A DNA stretch of 52,046 nucleotides from Syntrophorhabdaceae bacterium PtaU1.Bin034 (GCA_002067405.1 MVRP01000011.1:1-52046), one strand, 5' to 3'; numbered from the stretch's first letter, positions 21,801 to 29,844 are shown. Notes: a model not told the origin generated them from the letters alone. Made by a program: numbers and translations.

Positions 21801-22378
21801 TTCCCATCGTTGCCCTCACCGCCCATGCCATGGAAGGGGACAGGGAAAAATCCCTCGACGCGGGCATGGATGACCACCTCAGCAAACCCTTTACCCTTGA
21901 CCAACTGGAAACCCGGCTGCTGATGCATACCCGGAGCGGAAATACGCCTCAGGCCGATTTTGCCGGCGCGGAGGCTCAGGCCGCTTCGAACGGCGATGTC
22001 GGACGCGCCGGGGAGCATCCGGCCGACAGTGCCAAATCAGGCTTCGACAGGACCGCATTGGAGAGGATCCGGCAACTCGATGAGGACGGCTCCGGGGACC
22101 TCGTTCACACGGTAGTCACCCACTACCTCATCGAATCACCCCGGATAATAGAATCCTTGAGGAAAGCAGTGGAGGCAGGTAGTGCAGCGGACATGCAAGA
22201 GCTCGCCCATGGCCTCAAGTCAACGAGCGCCAATATCGGCGCCCTGTCGCTCGCCGCATTTTGTAAGCAGATGGAGACGGCAGGCCGCACAAAAACCACG
22301 GACCAGGGTCCCCGGCTTCTTCTGTCCATCGAATCGGAATACGCGCACGTGAAAGCCGCCCTGGAAGCAGAGTTGTAA
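18842..22378 (+). CDS. Hybrid sensor histidine kinase (HisKA-HATPase-REC-REC-Hpt)
   Basis: An 1178-aa BarA-like hybrid kinase. The first membrane helix (about 13-31) and a second one (about 465-495) bracket a long, mostly helical periplasmic sensor of about 430 residues. The HisKA box FLANISHEIRTPMNG carries the phosphorylated histidine (about 526). The HATPase domain has NAVKFTESGE, DTGIGIP and FGGTGLGLSI. Two receivers follow (LDMMMPGMDG, about 765-885; LMDCQMPEMDG, about 910-1030), then a C-terminal Hpt domain with ELAHGLKSTS (His about 1123). The complete phosphorelay sits in one chain. The sensor half is clearly related to that of the chemoreceptor at 33453-36002, so both may read the same signal. 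ATG 18842 follows GGAAGGA. Confidence 0.92.
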   Translation: MTLQGKLFANAFVTVVGILLIGAASLLGFFQVKQSIHEVTDRSTPYQLKTLEFTKTLQEHTNGLMEVANASVAADVDRKEGDLKEGIIKLRALSSEIQSFKVASGTVEIGRTAGEVEGLTHEIIHTTRERIGAEDRAAASVREAHRRLKMLAEDRMALQASLKRLQGKVISDLTRSTSRSKGMTDQFRAIERIKDMFQGLQAAYSDLRRTETVDETDVVKGRLLFALDGITHAAGNLPSIEKSARSLEQRLTDKKGPLAIRASFLSNPGSSTGEKLFEDSWRAGNARVDELARIIVENAEDAAAAFYAENSRLKEHLASSDMVSKVMILNAEMTAVADAIHYSVQTLFAERDKHQIGEIRTTVKRLFDRAREIKAPMETALATIGQESERKVMEDSSAGLDRVEELVMKPGGMIENLREAAASRKQSGELAVKLAGMIRSEKERGNRNVLDAQGKQQRSVSLMNVVTRAVTIVLLAVIGLVLAVTTVLSWRIARSIVILVKDLLAAKEDAEAASRAKSQFLANISHEIRTPMNGVLGLLELLKTTPLSKRQSDYATMALSSGVTLLNVINDVLDFSKIEAGQMELNIDDFDLHQSVEEAVSFFAEQAETKKIELICHIFPDVPKRVRGDVVRLRQILINLLGNAVKFTESGEVVTRVSRDGGRDGRLSLRFEVRDTGIGIPAGVQSKIFESFSQADASTTRKFGGTGLGLSIATQLVRMMGGAIGVTSEVGSGSTFWFTAVVEQSAEGAEAGRVEGDEASYEALKGLKVLVADDNSTNRQILHDMLTAWGLCPETVPNGNDALEALTGAASAGTPFRLAILDMMMPGMDGIQLAHAIRSRPELNGITLIMLTSLDGKGEFESSRENGISLHLVKPVRQSLLLNALASIVGISTGREASQAAPADSPLPRKLHVLLVEDYKMNQTVGKAMLEHLGCSVEIADNGRIAVDMYSRAVYDLILMDCQMPEMDGYEATRTIRAMEKETGGHIPIVALTAHAMEGDREKSLDAGMDDHLSKPFTLDQLETRLLMHTRSGNTPQADFAGAEAQAASNGDVGRAGEHPADSAKSGFDRTALERIRQLDEDGSGDLVHTVVTHYLIESPRIIESLRKAVEAGSAADMQELAHGLKSTSANIGALSLAAFCKQMETAGRTKTTDQGPRLLLSIESEYAHVKAALEAEL

Positions 22379-22386
22379 GGAGACAT

Positions 22387-24951
22387 ATGAAAGACAATCG
22401 ACAAGAGCATGACGGTCCCCGCGCAGTAGCCCTGGTCGCAGACGATGAACCCATGTTGCGGCTGCTCGCGGTCAAAGCACTGCAAAAGGCACGTTTTGAG
22501 GTCCATGAAGCGGAAAACGGTGAGGAAGCGATATCCCTTTTTGATCGGTTTTTACCGGATATAGTGATGCTCGACGTGATGATGCCGGTCATGGATGGGT
22601 TTTCCGCCTGCGCCGGGATCCGCCGGCACCCCCATGGCAGACACACGCCGGTCCTCATGGTCACGGGCCTCGACGACGTCGAATCCATTCAGCGGGCCTA
22701 TGAAGCCGGCGCAACGGACTTTGTCACCAAGCCGATCAACTGGCTCATCCTGGGTCACCGTGTGCGATACATGCTGCGCGCCAGCAAATCCATGGAGGCC
22801 CTGCAGCGGAGCGAAGCAAAGAACAGGGCCCTCCTGAATGCGGTACCCGATCTCATGCTTCGTGTGGGCCGGGTGGGTGAGCTTCTCGAATTCAAGGAAG
22901 CAAAAAGGGAGCCGATATTTGCTCTGAAAGAAGAGGATATCGGCAGGCCGATCTCCAGAGTCCTGCCTGTCGAGATGGCCCGTGAAATGGCCGATTCCGT
23001 GCGCAAGGTGCTCAAGACGGGCGATATCCACGTTTTCGAACATCAGTTCGTCGGAAACGGCACGACCCGCATGTACGAGTCCCGTATCGGCCCGAGCGGG
23101 GCCGATGAGGCCCTGGCCATTGTCCGGGACATCACCGAGCGTAAAGAGGCGGAGAAAGCCCTCCGTGACAGTGAGGAAAGGTATGCCCTGGCCTCGCAGG
23201 GCGCCAACGACGGCTTGTGGGACTGGAACCTAAAGACGAACGAGATCCACTTTTCTTCGAGATGGAAGGCCATGCTGGGATACGGCGACAATGAGATCGG
23301 AAACACCACGGAGGATTGGCTCAGCAGAATCCATCCCGACGACCTCGACCGGGTGAAGGTGGAGCTCAACGCTCACCTGAACGGTGCCAGTCCCCATTTC
23401 GAGAGCGAATACCGGCTGCTCCACAGGGACGGCGCATACCGATGGATGCTCAGCCGGGGATTGGCCGTTCGTGACAGCGAAGGCATGCTCTACCGAATGG
23501 CCGGTTCCCAGACGGACATCACCGAAAGGAAGGGTCTTTCAGAGCAACTGCTGCACGACGCTTTCTACGACTCCCTTACGAAGCTTCCCAACCGGGCCCT
23601 GTTCATGGACAGGCTCGGCCACGCGGTGGCCAGGGGCAAAAGGCTCAAGGATCATAAGTGCGCGGTCCTTTTTATGGATCTCGACCGTTTCAAGCTTATT
23701 AACGACAGCCTCGGACACATGCTGGGAGATGCCCTGCTCGTTCAAACAGCAGACAGGATCAGACGCCTCATACGTCCCGGTGATACCCTTGCCAGGTTGG
23801 GAGGTGACGAGTTCGTCATCCTTTTTGAAGATATCAAGGAGGCGGCCTGCACCACCCTGGTTGCAGGAAGGATCCAGGGTCTGTTTCGCACTCCTTTCGT
23901 TTTGGACGGCCATGAGGTTTTTACGACCGTGAGTATCGGTATTGCGGTGAGCTCCGGTGAGTATGAGCGGCCCGAAGAGTTGCTCCGGGACGCAGACATC
24001 GCCATGTACCGGGCAAAGGCGGAGGAGAGAGGAAGTTGCGTCATGTTCGACCACTCCATGCACGAAAGCACCATCGAATTGCTCGAGCTCGAAAATGACA
24101 TGCGGCGCGCCCTGGAACGTTGCGAATTCCGCGTATTCTACCAGCCTATCGTCGATCTGGAAACAGGAAGGCTCGTCTCCCTGGAAGCCCTCATACGCTG
24201 GGTGCATCCCAAACGAGGTCTTGTTCCCCCCGGTTCATTCATCCCCATGGCGGAGGAAAACGGCCTCATCGTGCCCATCGGGGAGTGGGTTCTCCGTGAG
24301 GTATGCCGACAGGTCAAGCGGTGGCACGACGGGGGAGCGGATGTTCGCGTGGCGGTCAATCTCTCGGCACGCCAGCTCAAGGACAAGAATCTGCCGGCGG
24401 TTGTCGCCAAAATACTTCGCGAAACAGGCGTATCACCGACAACTATCGACTTGGAGATCACCGAGAGTGCAGTCATAAACAACTGGGAACTGGTGGGAGC
24501 GACGCTCTCCGAATTGCGGTCCCTCGGCGTTCGTCTTTGCCTTGACGATTTCGGCACAGGATACTCGTCGCTGAGCTACCTCCACCGCCTCCCCGTGAGC
24601 GAACTGAAAATAGACCGTTCTTTTCTCGAAAAGATGGCTTTCAGCACCGAGCACTCAGGCATCGTGCAGACAATTCTAGAGCTTGCGAGGCGCCTCAAAA
24701 TGGACGTGGTCGCCGAAGGCATCGAGACGGAGGGACAGCTCGCGCAGCTGAAGCAGATGCAATGCGGGCTCGGACAGGGCTACCTGCTCGCACGGCCGTT
24801 GGACGCGGAAACAGTGGCTCCCCTTGTTCACGGCCTGACCAACCTGCCCCTTGTTCCGTCCGGGGCAAACGAGGCGGCTGTCCTGCCACATCCCGAATTC
24901 CAAGCGCCGAATCCCAACAATATCAAGCCAAGGCCTGGATGTGGGAATTGA
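22387..24951 (+). CDS. REC-PAS-PAS-GGDEF-EAL cyclic-di-GMP protein
   Basis: An 854-aa cytoplasmic protein. Residues about 15-130 are a receiver (VADDEP, MLDVMMPVMDG, KPINW). Two PAS/PAC sensor blocks follow (about 140-385, each ending in a DITER motif). A GGDEF domain holds an intact LARLGGDEFVILFED active site, and an EAL domain holds SLEALIRW, NLSARQL, LDDFGTGYSS and VAEGIE. Both the cyclase and phosphodiesterase motifs look complete, so the protein could make or degrade cyclic-di-GMP. It starts eight bases after the hybrid kinase stop with an AAGGAG site, so the two are an operon and the receiver is probably fed by that kinase. Confidence 0.92.
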   Translation: MKDNRQEHDGPRAVALVADDEPMLRLLAVKALQKARFEVHEAENGEEAISLFDRFLPDIVMLDVMMPVMDGFSACAGIRRHPHGRHTPVLMVTGLDDVESIQRAYEAGATDFVTKPINWLILGHRVRYMLRASKSMEALQRSEAKNRALLNAVPDLMLRVGRVGELLEFKEAKREPIFALKEEDIGRPISRVLPVEMAREMADSVRKVLKTGDIHVFEHQFVGNGTTRMYESRIGPSGADEALAIVRDITERKEAEKALRDSEERYALASQGANDGLWDWNLKTNEIHFSSRWKAMLGYGDNEIGNTTEDWLSRIHPDDLDRVKVELNAHLNGASPHFESEYRLLHRDGAYRWMLSRGLAVRDSEGMLYRMAGSQTDITERKGLSEQLLHDAFYDSLTKLPNRALFMDRLGHAVARGKRLKDHKCAVLFMDLDRFKLINDSLGHMLGDALLVQTADRIRRLIRPGDTLARLGGDEFVILFEDIKEAACTTLVAGRIQGLFRTPFVLDGHEVFTTVSIGIAVSSGEYERPEELLRDADIAMYRAKAEERGSCVMFDHSMHESTIELLELENDMRRALERCEFRVFYQPIVDLETGRLVSLEALIRWVHPKRGLVPPGSFIPMAEENGLIVPIGEWVLREVCRQVKRWHDGGADVRVAVNLSARQLKDKNLPAVVAKILRETGVSPTTIDLEITESAVINNWELVGATLSELRSLGVRLCLDDFGTGYSSLSYLHRLPVSELKIDRSFLEKMAFSTEHSGIVQTILELARRLKMDVVAEGIETEGQLAQLKQMQCGLGQGYLLARPLDAETVAPLVHGLTNLPLVPSGANEAAVLPHPEFQAPNPNNIKPRPGCGN

Positions 24952-25004
24952 TTTTCCTTTCTAAAGACCAAGGACAAAGAAGGAATGATTCCCCGAAATG
25001 GCAC

Positions 25005-25148
25005 GAGCCACGCTATCAGGATAATGAGGGGGAGACTGAGATAACCCTGTTGAGCAGTGAGACCGGTAGAAATAAGAAATGTCTCCCCCTCGAAAATGGG
25101 ACCTGCAAAGAGCGCTACATAGCCGATGTTCGATAGTAATTCCGTAGC
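25005..25148 (-). pseudogene. Decayed 5' fragment of a DedA-family membrane protein gene
   Basis: On the minus strand, between the GGDEF-EAL and alkaline phosphatase genes, a frame reads TELLSNIGYVALFAGPIFEG and then ETFLISTGLTAQQGYLSLPL and IILIAWL. This is the conserved start of DedA/SNARE-associated proteins. It has no ordinary start codon (an in-frame stop lies just before it) and loses similarity after about 45 residues. It sits directly downstream of a complete Pho-box-type promoter facing the same way. It is best read as a gene remnant whose promoter survives. An 11-bp inverted repeat (25026-25036 and 25081-25091) lies inside it. Confidence 0.6.
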
Positions 25149-25216
25149 TCAACCTCTCGTCGTTGAGGTGCTCCATGACTGTCACCGCATGTGATTGCAA
25201 TGGCATCGCATGTAAG

Positions 25217-25271
25217 AGGTTATCATGGTTGGGTTAATTGTCCGTTAGATTTCCATGAGTATGGCGTTAAT
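25217..25271 (-). promoter_or_regulatory. Pho-box-type promoter facing the DedA remnant
   Basis: On the minus strand the units ATTAACG, ACTCATG, TCTAACG and ATTAACC are spaced 11 bp apart (plus-strand starts 25265, 25254, 25243, 25232). Nine bases after the last is TAACCT (25217-25222), matching TAnnnT. It is divergent from the alkaline phosphatase promoter about 80 bp away. Confidence 0.65.
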
Positions 25272-25347
25272 TCACCGGTCCGCCCGTTCTCCGACCGGAA
25301 AAAGTCCGTGAAACCCTAAAGCAGGGAGTCGAAGACTGAATTTTCTT

Positions 25348-25402
25348 CTTAACCTCAATTTAACTGATTGTTCATTCTCCATTCACATTCATGTCGTATC
25401 GT
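25348..25402 (+). promoter_or_regulatory. Pho-box-type promoter of the alkaline phosphatase operon
   Basis: Units CTTAACC, TTTAACT, GTTCATT and ATTCACA start at 25348, 25359, 25370 and 25381. Nine bases later is TATCGT (25397-25402). The alkaline phosphatase ATG lies 39 bases further on. Finding this array before a classical phosphate-starvation enzyme is the strongest functional anchor for reading the motif as a Pho box. Confidence 0.8.
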
Positions 25403-25440
25403 GTCATTTTCCAGATAAATTGAGAAAGGAGGACAGAACC

Positions 25441-27189
25441 ATGATACGAAAGCTGTCAGCCATGGTCGTACTGTTTATCCTCTTCGGCCTCGCAGTCGCT
25501 GCCGAGGCCATCACCATTTATCCTGTCGACCGTGCAGCGATTCTGTCGGGCTCGCGATTCGACGTCAAGGTTGAGTTCGATCGCGCGCTCAAGCCCGGGG
25601 AATGGCGGGTCACCGTCAACGATAAAGAGATCGGCGGGGCCTTGGGCCGCCAGGCCGACTTCATCGCCGAAGAGAAAGGGATCGGCAAGTCTGCCCTCAT
25701 TCTCAGGGATGTGATGCTTGACCGGCCCGGCCCTTACCGGGTCACCGCATCGGACGGAGCCTCCACAAGGACCGTCACCTGGGAGGTGTACGGCGGCGAA
25801 AGCCCCCGAAAGGCGAAGAACGTGATCCTCTTCATCGGCGACGGCTTCAGCGTCGCGCACCGCACCGCCGCCCGCATCCTCTCGAAGGGGATCACCGAAG
25901 GGAAGTACCGCGGCCGCCTCGCCCTTGACGAAATGCCCCACATGGCGCTGGTCGGGACTTCCGGCGTGGACTCCGTCATCACCGACTCGGCGAACAGCGC
26001 CTCCGCATATGCGACGGGCCACAAATCGAGCGTGAACGCCATGGGCGTCTATGCCGATCGCACCTCCGATACCCTGGACGACCCCCGGGTCGAGACGATT
26101 ACCAGCCTGGCGAAGCGCAAACTGAACATGGCCGTGGGTGTTGTCACCAATACCGAAGTGGAGGACGCGACGCCGGCAGCCATGGTTGCCCATACGCGCC
26201 GCCGCGCCGACTATAACGTGATCGTAAAACAGTTCTTCGAGAGCGGTGTGGACGTCCTGATGGGAGGAGGATCGGCCAATTTCCTGCCGAAGTCTACGCC
26301 CGGCTCCCGCAGGCAGGACGAAGAGAATTATGTCGCAAAGTTCCGGCAGGCGGGGTACTCCCTTGTGACTTCCGAACGGGAGATGCTCGCCGCCGCAGCC
26401 GAGCCGAAGACGCGGAAACTGCTCGGGCTTTTTCACACGGGCAATATGGACGGTGTTCTGGACCGGAAGTTCCTGAAGAAGGGGACTGTCGGCAAGTTCC
26501 CGAACCAGCCGGATCTCGTGGAGATGACGAAAGCGGCCCTCGACGTGCTTTCCCGGAACGAGAACGGATTCGTGCTGATGGTGGAATCGGGACTTATCGA
26601 CAAATATTCGCATCCCCTCGATTGGGAGCGCGCCATCATGGACACGATCATGCTGGACAACGCCGTCCGGGTGGCCAGGGAGTTCGCTGCCCGGCGCAAT
26701 GATACGCTCATCATGGTGGTAGCCGACCACAGCCACGGGCTCTCGATCGTGGGCACCGTCGACGATAACGCCAGGGGCGGAGAGATGCGGGACAAAGTCG
26801 GGGTCTATGCGGATGCCGGTTACCCGAACTACCCGGGCCCTAATGCGGAAGGATACCCGCCGGACCTGAATGTCTCCAAGCGTCTGGCCATCTTTTTCGC
26901 CAACTTTCCGGACTACTACGAGACGTTCCGCCCCAAGCTTGACGGACCGTTTGTCCCGGCCGTTGCGGGACCGGACAAAACCTACGTTGCCAATCCGCAC
27001 TACAAGGATGTTCCTGGTGCAGTTCTGCTCACGGGCATACTTCCGCGCAACGCAAACCAGGGGGTCCATACGGGTGAAGATGTCGTTCTGACTGCCATGG
27101 GTCCGGGCGCGGAAATGGTGCATGGCTTCATGGATAACACGGATCTCTTCCGGGTCATGGCACAGGCCCTCGGCCTGGCCGGCAAGTAG
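25441..27189 (+). CDS. Alkaline phosphatase (PhoA superfamily), secreted
   Basis: A 582-aa zinc/magnesium phosphomonoesterase acting outside the cytoplasm. It has a signal peptide (MIRKLSAMVVLFILFGLAVA, cut near AEA). An extra domain of about 90 residues (GSRFDVKVEFDRALKPGEWR) precedes the catalytic core. Core motifs are NVILFIGDG (metal aspartate), VITDSANSASAYATG (nucleophile serine), LMVESGLIDKYSH (metal ligands D and H), MVVADHSHG (D-H pair) and GVHTGEDV (last histidine). The set is complete, with the IDK form of the E. coli enzyme. It is longer than E. coli PhoA (471 aa) because of the N-terminal domain. ATG 25441 follows AAAGGAGG. It heads an operon with three downstream genes. Confidence 0.92.
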   Translation: MIRKLSAMVVLFILFGLAVAAEAITIYPVDRAAILSGSRFDVKVEFDRALKPGEWRVTVNDKEIGGALGRQADFIAEEKGIGKSALILRDVMLDRPGPYRVTASDGASTRTVTWEVYGGESPRKAKNVILFIGDGFSVAHRTAARILSKGITEGKYRGRLALDEMPHMALVGTSGVDSVITDSANSASAYATGHKSSVNAMGVYADRTSDTLDDPRVETITSLAKRKLNMAVGVVTNTEVEDATPAAMVAHTRRRADYNVIVKQFFESGVDVLMGGGSANFLPKSTPGSRRQDEENYVAKFRQAGYSLVTSEREMLAAAAEPKTRKLLGLFHTGNMDGVLDRKFLKKGTVGKFPNQPDLVEMTKAALDVLSRNENGFVLMVESGLIDKYSHPLDWERAIMDTIMLDNAVRVAREFAARRNDTLIMVVADHSHGLSIVGTVDDNARGGEMRDKVGVYADAGYPNYPGPNAEGYPPDLNVSKRLAIFFANFPDYYETFRPKLDGPFVPAVAGPDKTYVANPHYKDVPGAVLLTGILPRNANQGVHTGEDVVLTAMGPGAEMVHGFMDNTDLFRVMAQALGLAGK

Positions 27190-27220
27190 TGTCGGGGGCG
27201 ACACCTCGCCGGGCCATTTT

Positions 27221-27667
27221 ATGAAACGTCGCGTCGTGCTTGCCGCCATGCTGATGCTGGCAATCTCGCGGCTGCCTTCGGGTGTCTGCGAAGCCGCAGA
27301 GACCCGGCTCTCCTTCGGCGAGATCTATAGCTCTTTCGGGGTCCTCGGTCTCCAGTTTTCCGAAAAGACCAAGGCTCTGGCCGGAAAGCGGGTGGCGATC
27401 CGCGGGTTCATCGCACCTCCCCTGAAGGCAGAGGCAGACTTCTTCGTCCTCACGAGGGAACCCGTCGCCCTCTGCCCGTTTTGCCAGTCCGATGCGGACT
27501 GGCCGGCGGATATTGTGGTCGTGTATCCGAAGGGGAACAGACGGATCACTTCTTACGAGGAACGTGTCGAGGTCTTCGGGACGCTGGAGGTCGGCTCGAA
27601 GACAGATCCCAGAACCGGGTTTGTAAGCCTCCTGCGTCTGGTTGATGCAGATTGGCGGCGGCGGTGA
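27221..27667 (+). CDS. Periplasmic DUF3299-like protein
   Basis: A 148-aa exported protein: signal peptide MKRRVVLAAMLMLAISRLPS, cut near EAA. A small OB-like domain follows, with LAGKRVAIRGFIAPPL, ALCPFCQSDADWP and VEVFGTLEVG. The pattern 'GK-V-I-GF-PP ... CPFC' resembles DUF3299-type proteins found beside ABC transporters, among them the zinc-regulated zrg genes of Vibrio; that family link is from memory and moderate. The two cysteines of CPFC could bind metal or form a disulfide. It sits between alkaline phosphatase and an ABC ATPase whose GTG overlaps its stop codon (GTGA). Confidence 0.65.
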   Translation: MKRRVVLAAMLMLAISRLPSGVCEAAETRLSFGEIYSSFGVLGLQFSEKTKALAGKRVAIRGFIAPPLKAEADFFVLTREPVALCPFCQSDADWPADIVVVYPKGNRRITSYEERVEVFGTLEVGSKTDPRTGFVSLLRLVDADWRRR

Positions 27668-28365
27668 AAAACGACGCGACCACAACACCCGGTCCCGGCA
27701 GCCTCACCGCAACAGGACTCCGCCTCATTTATCCCCTCCCCGGCGGCGCAACGATCGAGGCCCTCGACATACCGGAAATACGCATACAACCAGGCGCTTT
27801 CGTGGGTGTTACCGGTCCCTCGGGATCGGGGAAGACTTCCCTGCTCTATGCCCTCGCCGGCCTGGAGCAGCTTCAGCATGGCTCCATCGTCTGGGGTGAT
27901 CAGGACATTACCCGCATGGCCGAAGGGGTCCGCGACCGGTGGCGGCGCCGGTCAATCGGCTTTGTTTTTCAGGACTTTCATCTTTTTCCGGGGATGTCGG
28001 TGATGCAGAACGTGCTTCTGCCGGCCGCTTTCGAAGGCTTCCGGCCGCCCGGCCCGATCCGGCAAAGGGCGCGCGACCTTCTGCGCCACGTGGGCCTCAC
28101 GAGGACTGCGGTAACCGCCGAGAAGCTGTCGCGGGGGGAAATGCAGCGTGTGGCCGTTGCCCGCGCGCTCCTTTTCTCGCCTCCCGTCATCATGGCGGAC
28201 GAACCCACGGCCAGTCTCGATGCGGAGAACGGCCGCATCGTCTCCGACCTCCTTCTGGGAATGTGCCGTGAAGCGCAGAGCACGCTGATTATCGTTACCC
28301 ATGACAGGCAATTGCTCGACCGGCTCGATGGCGCATACACTCTGGTGAACGGACGGCTCCAATGA
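27664..28365 (+). CDS. ABC transporter ATP-binding protein (LolD/MacB type)
   Basis: A 233-aa ATPase with Walker A (GPSGSGKTS), Q-loop (FVFQDFHLFPGMSV), signature (LSRGEMQRVAVARALL), Walker B (VIMADEPTASLD) and H-loop (IIVTHD). The signature reads LSRGE rather than LSGGQ, as is common in the LolD/MacB class. This class usually drives exporters or mechanotransmission machines rather than uptake. GTG 27664 overlaps the upstream stop by four bases, and its own stop overlaps the permease start (ATGA). All three are therefore translated together in the alkaline phosphatase operon. Confidence 0.9.
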   Translation: MKNDATTTPGPGSLTATGLRLIYPLPGGATIEALDIPEIRIQPGAFVGVTGPSGSGKTSLLYALAGLEQLQHGSIVWGDQDITRMAEGVRDRWRRRSIGFVFQDFHLFPGMSVMQNVLLPAAFEGFRPPGPIRQRARDLLRHVGLTRTAVTAEKLSRGEMQRVAVARALLFSPPVIMADEPTASLDAENGRIVSDLLLGMCREAQSTLIIVTHDRQLLDRLDGAYTLVNGRLQ

Positions 28366-29591
28366 TGAACCCTTTTCCCGTGATCCGTGCGGATGTCAGG
28401 AAGACAAAGGCGGGCGTCGTCGCCGTCATCTGCCTGATCGCCCTTGCCGTGGCCCTCGGTATTGCGGTCAGTTCCCAGGAACGGGCGCTCCGCAAAGGAA
28501 GCGCGCGGGTGGCAGACCGTTTCGATCTGCTCATCGGTGCACCGGGCAGTCAAGTCCAGCTCGTCCTCACCTCGGTCTACCTCCAGCCGTCTGCCCTTCT
28601 CCTCGTGCCGGGAGAGGTGATCAGGCACCTGCAGGCAGAGCAGGGCATCAGCTTCGTTGCCCCCCTTGCCTTCGGCGATTCTTTTCGCGGCCACCCCCTG
28701 GTCGGCTCCACAGCCGCATTCGTCACGCAGGGAGGTGTGCGCCATCCGGCTGAAGGACGCATTTTCAGGAGCATGCACGAAGTCGTCATCGGGGTCGACG
28801 TGCCGCTCCGTATGGGCGAACGGTTCGAGTCTGTCCATGGCCGGTCGTCGAAGCACGACGAGGCGGATGAGGACGATCATGATGCGACGCACAAAGGATT
28901 CGAATACCTCGTGGTCGGCCGTATGGCGCGCCTCGGCGACGCATGGGACAGGGCCATAGTAGCCCCGGTGGAAGCCCTCTGGTCGGTCCATGGCCTGGGA
29001 ACGGGTCACCGGCCCGGGGAAGATCGAATCGGCCCGCCGTGGGATGGCGATACGATCCCCGGTGCTCCAACTTTGGTCGTGAAGCCTGCATCGGTGGCGG
29101 ATGCGTACCGTATCAGGGCCGCATACCGGACCTCGGAAACCATGGCGATCTTTCCGGCAGAGGTAATGGTGGGGCTCTATGCCATATTGGGCGACGCCCG
29201 GGATATCCTGGCGGCCATTTCCGTGGGGACCCAGGTCCTTGTGATTGCCACCGTTCTCCTCGCCGTATTCGCCTCTCTCGCCCTGCGACGACGGGATCTC
29301 GCAGTCCTGCGCGCCCTTGGAGCTTCCCGCAGCTACATCTTCTGCGGGGTCTGGATGCACGTGAGTGTGATGATAACGACAGGCACCGTTGCGGGCGTCT
29401 TTTTAGGCTGGGCAGGCGCCTGCGTCCTGGGCCATCTCTTTTTCCTGAAGACCGGGATCACCCTGCCCGTAGGTCTCGGCATGGAGGAGGTGCGGATGGC
29501 CGCGGCCCTGATCGGCGTCGGCTTCATTCTTGCCGTTATCCCCTCCTGGTCCTGCTACCGTCAATCAGTCGGCACCAACCTGCGCGCCTGA
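28362..29591 (+). CDS. ABC transporter permease (FtsX/MacB-like) with His/Asp-rich loop
   Basis: A 409-aa permease. The first helix (about 18-38, AGVVAVICLIALAVALGIAV) is followed by a large extracytoplasmic domain and three C-terminal helices (about 285-405; LAVLRALGASRSYIF is the FtsX-type coupling region). The periplasmic domain carries an acidic, histidine-rich loop, SSKHDEADEDDHDATHKG (about 164-181), of the kind that binds zinc or other divalent ions. Together with the DUF3299-like neighbour and the zinc enzyme alkaline phosphatase in the same operon, this suggests a metal-supply role. That is an inference; no substrate is known. Confidence 0.82.
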   Translation: MMNPFPVIRADVRKTKAGVVAVICLIALAVALGIAVSSQERALRKGSARVADRFDLLIGAPGSQVQLVLTSVYLQPSALLLVPGEVIRHLQAEQGISFVAPLAFGDSFRGHPLVGSTAAFVTQGGVRHPAEGRIFRSMHEVVIGVDVPLRMGERFESVHGRSSKHDEADEDDHDATHKGFEYLVVGRMARLGDAWDRAIVAPVEALWSVHGLGTGHRPGEDRIGPPWDGDTIPGAPTLVVKPASVADAYRIRAAYRTSETMAIFPAEVMVGLYAILGDARDILAAISVGTQVLVIATVLLAVFASLALRRRDLAVLRALGASRSYIFCGVWMHVSVMITTGTVAGVFLGWAGACVLGHLFFLKTGITLPVGLGMEEVRMAAALIGVGFILAVIPSWSCYRQSVGTNLRA

Positions 29592-29649
29592 TCGGCAGGA
29601 CGTCTTCGTCCCGGCCTTGAGGGTGCGGCGGCAAAGGCCAAAAGGTCTT

Positions 29650-29693
29650 CTTCATCCATATTTCGCCCGGCTTTAACAGAACGGCAATAACTT
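29650..29693 (+). promoter_or_regulatory. Pho-box-type promoter of the HDOD gene
   Basis: Units CTTCATC, TTTCGCC and TTTAACA start at 29650, 29661 and 29672. Nine bases later is TAACTT (29688-29693). The middle unit is degenerate. The 250-bp space between the permease and HDOD genes holds nothing else that I recognise. Confidence 0.55.
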
Positions 29694-29844
29694 TCGGGTA
29701 TGATGAACTCGTCCGGGACAAAAAAGCGCTGATCCGAAAGAATATGCGGACGATCCTTTATTTTTCGTTTCCGAACCGTTTGTGGTAAAAAGACAGTTTA
29801 AAGCAAGCTCATCAGAGATCATGAAGTTTCGTAAGGGGGTGTGC

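Noticed and set aside
24961..25206. 81-codon minus-strand ATG frame over the DedA remnant
   Set aside because: The recognisable DedA sequence is in a different frame, so this ATG frame is accidental.
25456..27249. 597-codon open frame on the minus strand opposite alkaline phosphatase
   Set aside because: It mirrors the codon pattern of the strongly supported phosphatase gene, has no recognisable domain and no ribosome binding site; a GC-rich antisense shadow.
27978..29360. 460-codon minus-strand frame opposite the ABC genes
   Set aside because: Antisense shadow crossing two real genes that are coupled by overlapping start and stop codons.
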